Source of the DNA: Cryoendolithus antarcticus
Taxonomy: Eukaryota; Ascomycota; Dothideomycetes; Cladosporiales; Cladosporiaceae
DNA length: 64,000 bases
Assembly (NCBI GenBank): GCA_002077065.1
Contig: NAJO01000048.1
Span: 1 to 64,000, forward strand
Reading direction: 5' to 3'
Shown here: piece by piece, positions 18,764 to 29,420 of the stretch
Numbering within the stretch: the stretch's first letter is position 1
How the letters are laid out: every line of letters begins with the position of its first letter
Program-made: the position numbers and the translations under genes
Notes under the pieces: model-generated
Seen by the model: the letters and a program-made list of their open reading frames with translations, nothing else
What the model was told of the DNA's origin: nothing
The model's database searches: none

Positions 18764-21700
18764 ATGGCGGCAGCACCAGGCCATCACGGCGGCAGTGGTG
18801 TCGGCCCAGACACACTCATCACGGTCAAGATCTCGGTCAACGACAACCTGCGCAAGCTGAAGCTCCCGCTGCGCGACCTGGGAGCGGGGGTGCTGATTGA
18901 AAAGGTATGCGAAGATCATCACGCAACAACACTGCGATACCATACACAGAGCTAATTCTCCAATACAGCTCCGCACCTGCCTCAGCATCGAGCCCGAGCA
19001 GCACGTCACCTTCGAGCGCTTTTCCGACTCAGCAGGCGGCTACATCGTGCTCGACGCCACTAACCCACAAGTCTTCAAGACTCTCATCCGTGCCGCAAAG
19101 GCTAAGTTGAAGCTTAGGCTCAAGGCTACCGTAGCTCCGGAGACTGTTCAAGAAGAGACACCAGTCGCTGAGGACCCCAAGGCTACACCCAACACGATGG
19201 AGCCGGTCATCGTCAGCTCGCCTGCCCAAACACCTTCCCTCCGTGAGACCACGCCAGCTAACACGAAGAACATCGGCTCTGGCATCTTCGAGTTCAGAGA
19301 GGCTCGCGCTTCGCAGCAGACTCTTGTCGATGACGAGGCACCAGTTCCCAAGCCCTTCACTGCCGACCGCACCGACTTCTTCACCGCACTCGCCAACGCC
19401 AGCAAGTCTGCTGATGCCACTTCCTGCGAGCTTGCCTTCCGCACTCGTGAGCCAGCACTGAACAGCTCCAACACTACCACTGTCACCCCAATGTGGTCCG
19501 TCTACTGTAACGAGTGTGATGCCGCCATGCAGGACGCCCACTACCACTGCAGCATCTGCGACAGTGGCGACTACGACCTCTGTGAGGGCTGCATTGCCAC
19601 CGGCAAGCTCTGCCCGGGCGAGGGTCACTGGCTGATCAAGCGTTTCATCAAGGGTGGCAAGGTCATCACAAGCACCACGGAGCGCATTGGCCGCAAGCCC
19701 AAGCAGGAGAACGAGAAGGTGGCAGGCGCCATCCCTGTCGGACATCTCAAGAGCGACCCTCACTTCGAAGGTCCAGTGCGCACTTGCAACAATTGCATAG
19801 ACACAGCGCCCGAGGAGATGTTCGTCACTTGCCAGCAGTGTGAGGATTTCGACCTTTGTCTGAAGTGCCACGCTCGCGGCAAGCACGGTCACCATCCTGC
19901 TCACGCATTCGACCGCGCCACGGAGAAGACGATCTTGTCCATGACTGAGGAGAGCATGCTCACTCCTGGCCGCAACATCCGCCACAATGCCATCTGCGAC
20001 GGCTGCGACAAGTCCATCTACGGCGTTCGCCACAAGTGCCTCAGCTGCCCAGACTATGACTACTGCAGGGAGTGCGTCCAAAGCGCTCCTCACATCCATC
20101 CTCAGCACCGCTTCGCCGCGATCTACACGCCCATCGTGGACATCGCTCCCAACTTCATCCGCCACGCTGGCATCTACTGTGACGGTCCCCTGTGCACGAC
20201 CAACAGCAATTTCATCACTGGTGTCCGCTACAAGTGCGCTGTGTGCCACGACACCGACTTTTGTGCCAACTGCGAGGCTCTGCCGAGCCACCACCATAAT
20301 CGCACGCATCCGTTGATCAAGTTCAAGACGCCCGTTCGCAATGTCAGCATCACGACCATGAACGAGGATCAGCGTGGCAATGTTCGCAATATGGGTGACA
20401 AGAGTCCGGAGGCTACTACCGAGGCTACTTCGGCTCTTGTGGCCCCTGCGACTATGCCCAACAAGACCACCGCTGTCAAGACTGTCGGCGAGATCAAGCC
20501 AACGCTTGAGAAGTCGCAGCCCATCCCCATCTTCACCTCCGCAAGGAGCACTCTAGTCCCTCCTCCAGCTGCCGAGGTCCCGGCCGGTCTGCTGAACGCA
20601 GCGTTCGTCCACGATAGCGTCGCTGACGGCATGGTCGTCCAGCCAGGCGCTCGCTTCACGCAGATCTGGACAATGAAGAATGAGGGTCCCTTCGCCTGGC
20701 CGGCTGGCTGCAGTGTGCGCTACGTCGGTGGCGACAACATGCTCAACGTTGACAACACTCACCCAGCTTCGGTCTCCGACATCAATGCCGCTACTGAGAG
20801 CAATGTTGTCGGTCGCGAGGTCATGATTGGCGAGGAGATCGCCTTCAAGGTCACGCTTAAAGCTCCCATGCGCGAGGGCAAGGCTATCAGCTACTGGCGT
20901 GTTAAGGCTGCTGATGGGACACCGTTCGGTCACCGCCTCTGGTGTGACGTCGAGGTCGAGAAGTCCGCTGATGCTGTCTCGACGACTCCCATCGAGCAGC
21001 CCACCGTCTCGCTCCCTGCCCGCCCCTTCGTCGCAAACCAGCAAGACACCATTCGCAACGCGATGCAGGCTCAGATGACTCAGCGTCAGCAGATGCTCGA
21101 GCACTTAGGCACCCCGCAGAGCAACCCCACTGGCTACGCCGCTATTAGGGAGGCGCTCCACCGCCAGCGCGAGGCACGTGAGCAAGGCAGTCCTCCTGGC
21201 TCTTCCATCGCCTCCGCTGCTTCGTCCCCCGCCCGTACAACCGCCGAGAAGGAGCACGCGCGTATGCGTGTTGAGGCGCTGAAGGCCAAGATCCTCAAAG
21301 CTCGCGCCGAGAAGCAGGCCTGCCGCGCTGAGTTCGTTGAGTCTCGCAAGTCTTTTACGCCTGTCTCGCCGAGTGCTGAGGCTAGTAAGAGTGCGCAGAC
21401 CACCGAGAAGGTACAGAAGATCATCGATCAGGCGAGCAAGATTCCTGTTGAGGAGGAAAAGACGGAGGAGCTCGCCACCAGTCAGATGGTCTTCCCTCGC
21501 TTGGAGAAGGAGAGCCCAAGCAGCAGCATGGTATCTTCCTCTACCAAGGGTAAGGCTGCTTACGTCGAGAATGAGGCTGGCGAGATTGAGAGCTCTGCTG
21601 TGCCTGCGCCGGCTGCACATTCCACGACACCTGCGGAGGAAGTCTTCGATGACCTCACGGATGAGATTGAGGTGCTCAGTGCCAGCGGCATGGAGAGCGA

Positions 21701-21773
21701 TGATGGGTTCCTGACGGATGAGGAGTACGACATCCTTGATGCTAGCGATCATGAGACTGTTGCCTCGCCGTGA
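18764..21773 (+). CDS. NBR1: NBR1-type selective autophagy receptor (PB1, four ZZ fingers, FW domain)
   Basis: Two exons, 18,764-18,904 and 18,969-21,773, joined in phase 0 across a 64-nt intron (GTATGC to ATACAG); 981 residues. The N-terminal ~90 residues (TLITVKISVNDNLRKLKLPL onward) form a PB1-like domain that the first exon is needed to complete. Four ZZ zinc fingers follow at about 222-500, each with paired CxxC motifs (YCNECDA, TCNNC, ICDGCDK, YCDGPLC). The NBR1 or FW domain is at about 588-711, with W-T-M-K-N-E-G and PFAWPAGC. A charged coiled-coil stretch lies near 800-850, and an Atg8-interacting motif Y967-D-I-L970 sits in acidic context close to the end. NBR1 links cargo to Atg8 on forming autophagosomes; in fungi it also delivers vacuolar hydrolases or peroxisomes. 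No C-terminal UBA domain is evident, unlike animal and plant NBR1. Confidence 0.93.
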
Positions 21774-22224
21774 TCGACTGGCGGAGGATTGTGAAAGACA
21801 CAAGGCGTAGGGAGGGGGCTTGGGTTCTGTGGGTCAGAATGAGATGCCTAGTAGATGACGATTGAGTGACAGGTGCAAACCTCCGCTCATGAAATGATTG
21901 GTACTACTACTTGGGACTTGTGGGATGGGGCGTTGGTATGCTTGGTCTTGGGATAAGTATGTGATTGGGACAGGGTAGCTGTATGACTTTCTACGACTGC
22001 TGCATCTCTGTTCTTGACGAGTGACATGAGCTATTGCGTTTCAAGTCCGTCCGGTTCGCTTCTAATCCCGAAATGTTTTCTTCGCTTGTTGCTTGTGGTG
22101 TGCAGCCCAGTCACGACTCCTTGCATAATGTCACGCCACCCACTCAGCTGCTTGTGACGTCCAGCATATCAGCCTCACCAAATTTCTCCTTAGCCAGCAC
22201 CATCCTCGCCTCCACTTCTTCTCC
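21774..22224. other. Intergenic, between NBR1-like and hydrolase genes
   Basis: About 450 bp. It is probably the 3' untranslated region and terminator of the NBR1-like gene followed by the promoter of the hydrolase gene. A pyrimidine-rich stretch (about 22,150-22,222) precedes the next ATG. No gene seen. Confidence 0.6.
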
Positions 22225-23547
22225 ATGGACTCGCTCAGATTCGCCCTCTCCTGGTTCGAACCCCTCACCACCGCCCTGTTCACACGTAACATCCCCTTCA
22301 CATACCGCTGGCGTCTCCTTCTCCTTCAGCCCCTGGCCTTCCTGACCTACGCGCTGAAGTACCTTCCGTACGCAATCTCCGCGCCGAACAGTGTGATCTA
22401 CATCCCAACGCGTAGCACCCATAAGCTCAGAGCGCTTGTCTTCACAATCAAAGCCTTCACCAAAGGAATTGAGCGTACTGGTCTCAGACCGCTGCATATT
22501 GACTTCCACGGCGGCTCTTTTCTCGGCGGGATAGCAGAGTATGGCGTGCCTTTTTGCAAGGAAGTCTGTGACCGGACTGGCGCGGTAGTGATCAGCGCGC
22601 AGTATCGGCATGCGCCTGCGAATGTGTATCCTGCTGCGCATGAAGACGCTGAGGATGTCGTGGACTGGGTGTTGGCGAATGCCGAGAAGCGTTTCGGCGC
22701 CGATGCGAAGGATCTGACAATTTCTGGATGGAGCGCCGGGGGGAATTTGATGATGGTCGCTGGAAAGAGGGCGAAGGCGGCTGTGGGTATCTGTGCAGCG
22801 GTATGTCTTTATCTGTCGACTCTAGTATCTCTGCTTCTCCGAACGTCTGAGACACAGGAAACGCTCGTGTACGTCCAGCTGCGAGAGTGGTACGGTGAAT
22901 GAGTGCACCTGAGAGAGACTTGCTGCTCTCCTTTTCGGGCTGCATGATCAAGCCGCCGTTATGGACGTACTTGTATGGGCGTAGGGAGCATGCCAGACTT
23001 CGTGAGAAAGAAAGATTGTAGGAGTAGGCTTTTTGAAGCATTACTGACAAGTCAGATCGATCTTCGATCGCCTCCAGACACGAAGCCCAAGCCTGCTAGT
23101 TTTCCGAAGTCGGATCCCTCCGCTTGGTTGTTGCCGCTGTTTGATGCGTATGCCATGCCTGCTCGTGCGCCTGGAGGTAGTGATGCGAGGTTGAATCCGA
23201 TCTTGAAGCACATCGATGCGTTGCCGAGGGATATGTTGTTCATCAATGCAGGTATCGATATCTTGCTTGCTGAGCAGCTGGCATTCGTGTCGCGGGTACA
23301 ACGAGATTTGGAGATCGACGGGAGTGTGACTGGTCGACAGAGGCGCATTGTAGCGAGGACGTTCGATAAGGGCTTCCATGGATGGCTTGAGTGTGAGTGT
23401 CATTGCTTCTCTCCGAAGTATGCTTGTCGTCTGAATGCTATACTAACACAAGGTATATGTGCAGTGCCATCCTGGCTCATTGCCAATGAGAGAGATAAGA
23501 GGGAGGCGTATGATGCTGCGATCGGCTTTCTCGTGGAAGCTCGATAA
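22225..23547 (+). CDS. Alpha/beta hydrolase fold-3 esterase/lipase-like
   Basis: Three exons inferred: 22,225-22,800, 23,057 region starting 23,056-23,392, and 23,465-23,547. The first intron (GTATGT to TCAG, 255 nt) is longer than its neighbours and could hide a small exon. The second runs from GTGAGT (23,393) past a TACTAAC branch site to TGCAG (23,464); an alternative acceptor 12 nt upstream keeps frame. The spliced product is about 331 residues. It shows the oxyanion motif IDFHGGSF, the nucleophile elbow GWSAG, a C-terminal Asp in NAGIDILLAEQ and His in GFHGWLE, which are the triad of the hormone-sensitive-lipase-like family. A hydrophobic stretch near residues 25-45 may be a membrane anchor. 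Substrate unknown. It converges with the next gene, with only 48 bp between stops. Confidence 0.82.
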
Positions 23548-23595
23548 CGACGAGATGCGTCGTGATGTAGCATATAATGAGAAGCTCTTCTCCGC

Positions 23596-24636
23596 TCAAG
23601 GTCTTGGTCGAGGCAGGCAATGGCAATCGTCGATGCACACAAGTCCGATCATCGTCGTAATGCTGCCATGGTTCCGACACAAAGCCTGCCACCGCTCTGC
23701 CCAGACACCATTCACTCTTGGGCCAACAAGGAGAGGTCGAATTCCCATATACTGCCTCATTGTTGCTCGCAAAGAGAGCCTAAACTGGTCTCTTGCCCGC
23801 GAGATCTGGGCATCCTCGATGTACAAATCGAACTTAGCACCTCCGTTATCGTATTGCCGGAGGTGAAGTGGCTCATATGGGAACCCATTAGCCCTGTATC
23901 GACGAGTCGCGAGTCCAGCAGTCTTTTCTGCCAGACTAAGGAAGTTCTGTGGCCTTTGTGATGTGCTGAACAACTGCACATCGTTGAGCACACTTAGAGC
24001 TCCAGTTGTCCAAGATGCTTGCGTCCAGAAATCTCCATTGATGTACAGCTTTAGCTGCATCAGTCTGACCCACTCATGCCTAATGCAGGTCAAAAGTCGG
24101 TCGAAATCGACATCTGATGCCATCATACGCATGTCTCCTGGGGACAACGAGAAATACAGGCTCATTGCTGGGATGAAAAGCCCATAGCTGCGATCTTGCA
24201 AGGAACACAAAGCGCCAGCAGCGCTACACTGAAAGGCAAATCTTCTGTTGTAGAGATAGCCGATTGTAGCGGTGTTGAAATCGCTATTGACACGCGTAAT
24301 CGCTGTGCAAAGCTCACCCATATTGCGTGGGAACATGGCCGAACGACGTGACACGACCTCATGTGATTCAGTCTCTGTGCTAGCAGTATATGTAGTCGTA
24401 TATCGCGTGTTGGGCGTTGACTCTACTCTGTACCTCTGCTGCTCAAGTACGGCTTGATTGATACGAGCATCATTCTGCGGCAGATCGTACACATACACAT
24501 CGATACTGCTAGGAAGCAGATGCTTCATCATACATTCGAAGACCCCGGGTTTGAAGAACACATGATTGAAGTCTATCGGGCGGTTGTATACTGCTTGAGC
24601 TCCGAAGGTGGTAGCCAGTGAAGCCGGAACTGCCAT
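23596..24636 (-). CDS. Hypothetical protein, 346 aa
   Basis: One open frame from ATG at 24,636. I recognise no domain. The protein is globular in composition, with conserved-looking stretches such as RPIDFNHVFFKPGVFE, SIDVYVYDLPQND and KLYINGDFWTQASW, and it has several aromatic residues and few low-complexity tracts. No signal peptide and no convincing membrane segment. A full-length frame this long without stops argues for a real gene. An extra exon at either end cannot be excluded. It is convergent with the hydrolase gene. Its function cannot be inferred from sequence alone. Confidence 0.65.
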   Translation of the reverse strand: MAVPASLATTFGAQAVYNRPIDFNHVFFKPGVFECMMKHLLPSSIDVYVYDLPQNDARINQAVLEQQRYRVESTPNTRYTTTYTASTETESHEVVSRRSAMFPRNMGELCTAITRVNSDFNTATIGYLYNRRFAFQCSAAGALCSLQDRSYGLFIPAMSLYFSLSPGDMRMMASDVDFDRLLTCIRHEWVRLMQLKLYINGDFWTQASWTTGALSVLNDVQLFSTSQRPQNFLSLAEKTAGLATRRYRANGFPYEPLHLRQYDNGGAKFDLYIEDAQISRARDQFRLSLRATMRQYMGIRPLLVGPRVNGVWAERWQALCRNHGSITTMIGLVCIDDCHCLPRPRP

Positions 24637-25071
24637 GATATGCTAGTAAGAGCAATGTGTGTTGGTTGTCTTTGTCCGAGTCTTGTCTTGCGAATGCAGT
24701 GATGCAGGATGCTTGCTTCTCCATGATATTGTGCAGAAGAGGAGATACTGTGTGATGTGGTCGATATGAGCGTAGTAGAGTCGTACGAGAGCAACAGAAA
24801 CAAACGACATTTCCACCTCACAAGCTGGAAAGCACACTCACACTTGCGATTTGGCCTCAGCATGTCCAGCACTGATGAATTCCCTACACCTCATACCCAA
24901 CACTTCATCGTCGTCCTGCTCGACCACTTACGCTCATGAGAGGTCTCCATCAATACACCATCCACGCCTTCGCAGCGTAGGCCATTGCAACGAGGTCCCT
25001 CCACAACGGGACAGGAGATTGACATACTGACCAGTCAGCAAGCCATGACAACAGTCCACGAGAGACTTCTC
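24637..25071. other. Intergenic, no gene seen
   Basis: About 435 bp between two minus-strand genes: promoter of the 346-aa gene on the left, 3' end of the CMD gene on the right. Only short frames. Confidence 0.6.
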
Positions 25072-25616
25072 CTATATATCATCTGCATTCAGCCTCGCCG
25101 ACAGATCGACATCAGTATGCGGATCAATAGCATGGCCATCATTGACCTTCTTCGCTTTCCACTCCTCGATCGCCTTCGCAGCAACACGGAAGCCTTCAAT
25201 TCCAGCCGGCATCCCACAGTAGCAAGCAGCCTGCAGGAGAACCTCTCTGATCTCATCCTCAGTGGCGCCATTGGTCATCGCTCCCTTGACATGAGTTGCG
25301 AGCTCAGTGCCGCGATTCTGGCAGCAGAGCATGACGATGTTGAGGAAAGACCTTGTCTTCAGTTCCAAGCCCGGTCGCGTCCAGATGGAGCCCCAGCAGC
25401 TTTCGGTGACATACTGAGACGCAATTAAGAGATGGACGAAAGTAGCAAGAACATCGGGCATACCTCTTGCATCGCCATGGCGAAGCTGCCTTTGGCGTTC
25501 TTCAACGATGTGTCGACATACTCCTTGCCAGCCACCTGGTACCGCATCTTGATGCCCTCATTGAAGAGGACTTCGCGAGCCTTCTTGACTTCCTCCTCGG
25601 TATATTGGGCAGGCAT
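25072..25616 (-). CDS. Carboxymuconolactone decarboxylase (CMD) family protein
   Basis: Two exons, 25,616-25,464 and 25,413-25,072, joined in phase 0 across a 50-nt intron (GTATGC to TCTCAG); 164 residues. The start MPAQYTEEEVKKAREV is chosen because it matches the short N-terminal helix of the family; an in-frame ATG 63 nt upstream adds an atypical stretch. The body has the CMD/AhpD fold signature: WTRPGLELKTRSFLNIVMLC, then HVKGAMTNGATEDEIREVLLQ and YCGMPAGIEGFRVA. The family includes 4-carboxymuconolactone decarboxylase of the beta-ketoadipate route and many enzymes of unknown substrate. The AhpD CxxC redox pair is not evident, so a decarboxylase-like role is more likely. It is divergent from the lactonase-type gene at 26,088, sharing a 471-bp promoter region. 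Confidence 0.86.
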
Positions 25617-26087
25617 CGCGGAATACTGTTGTAAGACGAAATGCGTGTTGTACGATGAAGGAAGACTGTTGAGCTTCAATCACAGCTGTCAAGGACAATA
25701 CAATGCAAGGACGTAGCAGACTAAGTACCTGGAGACCGGCAAGCATACGTAGCCATAGCTACTATATCGATGATGCTCGACATGAGTGAGGAGCAGCTGT
25801 CACTTCAGCCGTCTGGACTTGCATCCAAGCTTTCCCTCGTCCCGAGCCTACGGGGAAAGCGACAGGAATAGCCGACCATTGTGCTACCAGCACTTCGATC
25901 CTGGAGCATGACACTTCGTACCCACCGCAGATGAGGGGAAGCATTAGCAAGATGTTGTATACCCGTTGGGCGACTCACTCTCCGGAATCGTCTCCCTCGA
26001 CGAGACTGGACTTGAGATCAAGCCAAACCCCAGCCTCAGCACAAGTTCCGCCATCATTGCTCATGCAAGCAGACTGGCGCCCCGACT
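25617..26087. promoter_or_regulatory. Shared divergent promoter region, CMD and MBL genes
   Basis: 471 bp separate the start codons of two genes transcribed away from each other. No gene lies inside. No specific operator is recognised. Co-regulation is a reasonable guess given the related chemistry, but it is not shown by sequence. Confidence 0.5.
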
Positions 26088-27017
26088 ATGGCATCAAGTA
26101 ATGGACTTCCAGCAGCTCGGCCCAACCAGGTGTACGTGACGGTATCGCCAATCGCAGGTGGCTTCATTACTCTGGCGGACAGGTTCTTCGTCTCACCAGC
26201 AGATCCCGAGGCCAAAAGGACAGTGCCATCTTTGACGTTCCTGGTGACGCATCCCGGTACTTCGCACTTGGGCGGAGATGCCTCAAAGCCATTCCGTATG
26301 ATGTTCGATCTCGGTCTGCGAAGAGCCAAAGAGCGGTATCCGAAGAAGCTGCAAGACCACATTGATAGCCGTGAACCACACGTCTTGCCTCCTGGAGTGG
26401 CAGCTCAATTGAAAGCAGGTGGCTTAGATCCAAGCGATATTAATCTGGTGATGTTAAGCCATGTGCATTATGACCATCATGGAGATCCAGAAGACTTCGT
26501 CAATGCGAAGTTCCTTATCGGCCATGGAGCCATGGAGGTGCTGAAGCATGGACTCGGTGGTATAGCCTCGCACCAGCACTTCGAGCCAGACACGTTACCG
26601 GAAGATCGCTCCTCAGAGTTGTCCGATCCAGGAGGTAGCGACTGGCATCCTCTAGGTGCCTTCCCTGCAGCGCTCGATCTGTTCTCAGATGGCTCGGTAT
26701 ATGTGATAGATACTCCGGGTCATTTGCCAGGCCATGTGAATCTGCTCTGCCGACTTGGTGAACGGCGATGGTTGTGTTTATGCGGCGATGCGTATCATGA
26801 TCGTCGCTTATTGACAGGCGAGAAGGATATCGGCACATGGCAGGCGCCTGAGGGCCATACGCTGTGCATTCATCTCGATCAGGCTGGGGCGGCGGCGAGC
26901 ATTGCGCGACTGCAAAAGCTTCAGCAGCTTGGTGGTGATGAAGTCGAGCTTGTTGCTGCACATGAGGACGAGTGGTGGGAGAGGAACAGGTCGCGGCAGT
27001 TCCCGATGTTGCTATGA
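26088..27017 (+). CDS. Metallo-beta-lactamase superfamily hydrolase (lactonase-like)
   Basis: Single frame, 309 residues. The zinc-binding set is complete: H125-V-H-Y-D-H-H (HxHxDH), the second His in TPGHLPGHV, the bridging Asp in CGDAYHDR and a last His in AAHEDEWW. The motif spacing and size resemble AHL-lactonase-type (AiiA-like) enzymes that open lactones or hydrolyse esters. No signal peptide, so probably cytosolic. The start fits the GGFITLADRFF strand that opens the fold. It is divergent from the CMD-family gene, which suggests a small lactone or aromatic-acid catabolic pair. The true substrate is unknown. Confidence 0.88.
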   Translation: MASSNGLPAARPNQVYVTVSPIAGGFITLADRFFVSPADPEAKRTVPSLTFLVTHPGTSHLGGDASKPFRMMFDLGLRRAKERYPKKLQDHIDSREPHVLPPGVAAQLKAGGLDPSDINLVMLSHVHYDHHGDPEDFVNAKFLIGHGAMEVLKHGLGGIASHQHFEPDTLPEDRSSELSDPGGSDWHPLGAFPAALDLFSDGSVYVIDTPGHLPGHVNLLCRLGERRWLCLCGDAYHDRRLLTGEKDIGTWQAPEGHTLCIHLDQAGAAASIARLQKLQQLGGDEVELVAAHEDEWWERNRSRQFPMLL

Positions 27018-27460
27018 GTGAACCGATGCGCCTGCGACTTGAGAATGTCAGCGAGTCGCCTCGATGACGACGCCCGGCTCTAGATGTCAATCGACTTGCG
27101 CGTTCATCGTATCTCGTCGCCGCAAATGGATTATCCATGGAAGATCGAGCTAGGGGCAATGAGGAATGTAGGCTTCCGCCGTAAACATCGATACTGACGC
27201 GGAGCATCCGGCGTACCATGAGCGAAACTATTGCAGTCTGCGACAGTGCTGTTGGCTTTATAGGATGACATGCATGATGACTGTACTGGCTCGAGTAGAC
27301 ATTCTATCATTGTGGCCAGTACCTCACGGGATCGAGGACCTTATCGATGATCTGGTAGGAAATTCAATCTCTCGTCACGTAACATGAGTCCGCAGTCGAT
27401 ACGGTCGTAATGCAGCACCATTCAGTAGGGTATACTATATACTGCAGCCAGGCGGTAAGA
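27018..27460. other. Intergenic between convergent genes, no gene seen
   Basis: About 440 bp holding the 3' ends of the metallo-beta-lactamase and PfkB-like genes. AT-richer near 27,400-27,440. Nothing else recognised. Confidence 0.6.
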
Positions 27461-28660
27461 TTACATCCAGTCATCCTGTCGACTTAATTGAAGGCTATAT
27501 TTCAGCATGCGCTCCTCTACGTGCTCCCCATTCCAAGTCTCCTGTTGATCACTGTCCTTGCCAAGTACAGGCACACCCACCTGCTGAATGCAGAAACTCG
27601 CCGCCACAGTACCCCAGATCGCCGCGTCCTGAGGTCGAAATACACCCTCTGCTTCCATGAACTTCACCAAGCCCATGGCAAAGCCCCCGAGGAAGCCATT
27701 GCCACCGCCAGTGGGATCTATGACATGGCTCGAGTCTAAGAAGAATGCAGGAAAGAACGAGGAAGATCTGCCTTTCGCAGAGGACGAGCGCTCGACCACA
27801 TAGCAGCCTTCCTTGCCACATCGCACGACGATCGCTCCCTTGCCCTCAATCCCAATACCATGTTCGAGTAGTCGAGAAGCTTGCGCGATGACCGCACTGC
27901 TATCAAACGAATTACCGTGGCGGAAGTCGAACAGCGCGGCAAGCTCCTCGTGATTGGGACTGATGACGTCCACCCATTTCAAGGTGTGCAGAGTATTGTC
28001 GAGTTCAGCTGGCGTGCACATATCAGGCACAGGCTCCCAGATGATGATTGGGTCCTTTCCGCCAGGCCCCAGCATCTCTCGCCTCCGGTCCCTAATGCGC
28101 TTCACCAGCTCAACACATCTCGTAGGCGAACAGATGAGATGGAAGCTCTTCGCAGCCAGCAGCTCATCCGTCAAATCATCAGCAGTCAGCCGCTTCTTCT
28201 CGGTCAAATACTTGAATGCGCGATGATCGTTCTCGCCGTACCCGTTCCAGCCTCGAGTCGTCAGAGCATCGCGTGGTCGGAGGAGCACGCCAGTCTGCCA
28301 TGACGCGATGATCTCGCGTAGCTCAGGTGGGAAGTCGGTGCCTGTGTCGACTATCCAGCCTACTGATCTGGAAGAGGGTGGTGGGGACAGGAGGCGAGCC
28401 CCGATAGCTGAGTATGTGCCGGCGCCGCCGATGATGTTCTTTTGCGGAGTCTGGTCGGGGTGAGACGGGGCAGGGTAGATGTCATCTCCATCTCGTCAGC
28501 ATTGCGTGGCCAACTTTCACTCACGACAGTCCCCGCCAACGATGAGAGCTGAAAGGGTGATGCCTAGGAATTTGTCGTCCCAAGGCAGCCAGAAGGGAAA
28601 GGGAATATAGTGCTTGCGTAACCTACCTATGATGAACATGCCCAATGTGCAAAAGTCCAT
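27461..28660 (-). CDS. MAK32-like PfkB-family protein
   Basis: Two exons, 28,660-28,627 and 28,485-27,461; a 141-nt intron starts GTAGGT and ends GGAG. Splicing joins MDFCTLGMFII to DDIYPAP in frame and gives 352 residues; the long open frame that appears to start at 28,288 is the interior of exon 2. The first PfkB block reads NIIGGAGTYSAIGARLL. The second block reads DPTGGGNGFLGGFAMGL, where the usual catalytic Asp of the GAGD motif is replaced by Asn. This variant is, as far as I recall, shared with yeast Mak32, a PfkB-like protein needed for stability of L-A virus particles. Sugar kinase activity is therefore doubtful. It is divergent from the CAP gene. Confidence 0.83.
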
Positions 28661-29420
28661 CCTGCCTCTTATCGTGGCGTTCGCTCTGACGTGAAGGGCA
28701 ATGAAGCGTATGAGCTGAATCTATAACAATGCTTTGGCGCTGGTCGTGCTCTTGATACAGATCAAAACTGTTCGCGACCTGCTTACTCCGAACAGCATGG
28801 AGATTCAGCTTCAGTCGAATGAATGGCAAGACTGATGTGGCAAGAGCGATGTACACTTACGCTACCATCTCGAACGGAAGTACTGTAGAAGTTCGACATT
28901 CGAGGTACCTTCCTCACGGGTGCACAACTGATATCAAGGGGATGGCGGAGACGCTTATAGATGCCCAAGAAACCCACAGTTGTGCGGCTGTGGCGTCGCG
29001 TCTTCCTAGCGCGCCGGAGCATTACCACGTGGACTACTATGTAGCTATCCACGGTACGACCTCCCTTCCTATAGGCAGCTATTTCTACCCGTATCTGTAC
29101 TCCTACCCAAAGGCTGTCTCTACGCATCTTCTCCCGAGCTTCGAACCCTTCTCCAAGCTCACCCGCAACAACGACTCCAGGCTACGACAGCTCCGACAGC
29201 GTCAGTTCCAGACATTCAGGGTAAGCAGATGCCAATGCCTCTCCCAGGCTCTCCTCTCTCTTTACATTATTGCGGACTCATGTACAGCATCTTACGAGAG
29301 GTGTCATAGTCCCTCGAGAGCATCTCGCGCCAAGCGCCGAAACAGTAAGGATCGACGTCGTGTCACGGGCAGCTGCATACCATGGCTTTGGCAAGCGTGC
29401 CTGGCACTAGCGGGCACGGC
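28661..29420. promoter_or_regulatory. Divergent intergenic region, MAK32-like and CAP genes
   Basis: 760 bp between two start codons pointing apart. A plus-strand open frame starting at 28,819 runs through most of it, but the frame has no domain and crosses into the CAP leader, so I regard it as chance. GTAAGC at 29,221 and TGTACAG at 29,281-29,287 could mark a leader intron upstream of CAP. Confidence 0.45.

Noticed and set aside
22230..22275. GGTTCGAACCCC, a tRNA B-box-like word
   Set aside because: It lies in the hydrolase coding sequence, with no A-box or cloverleaf around it.
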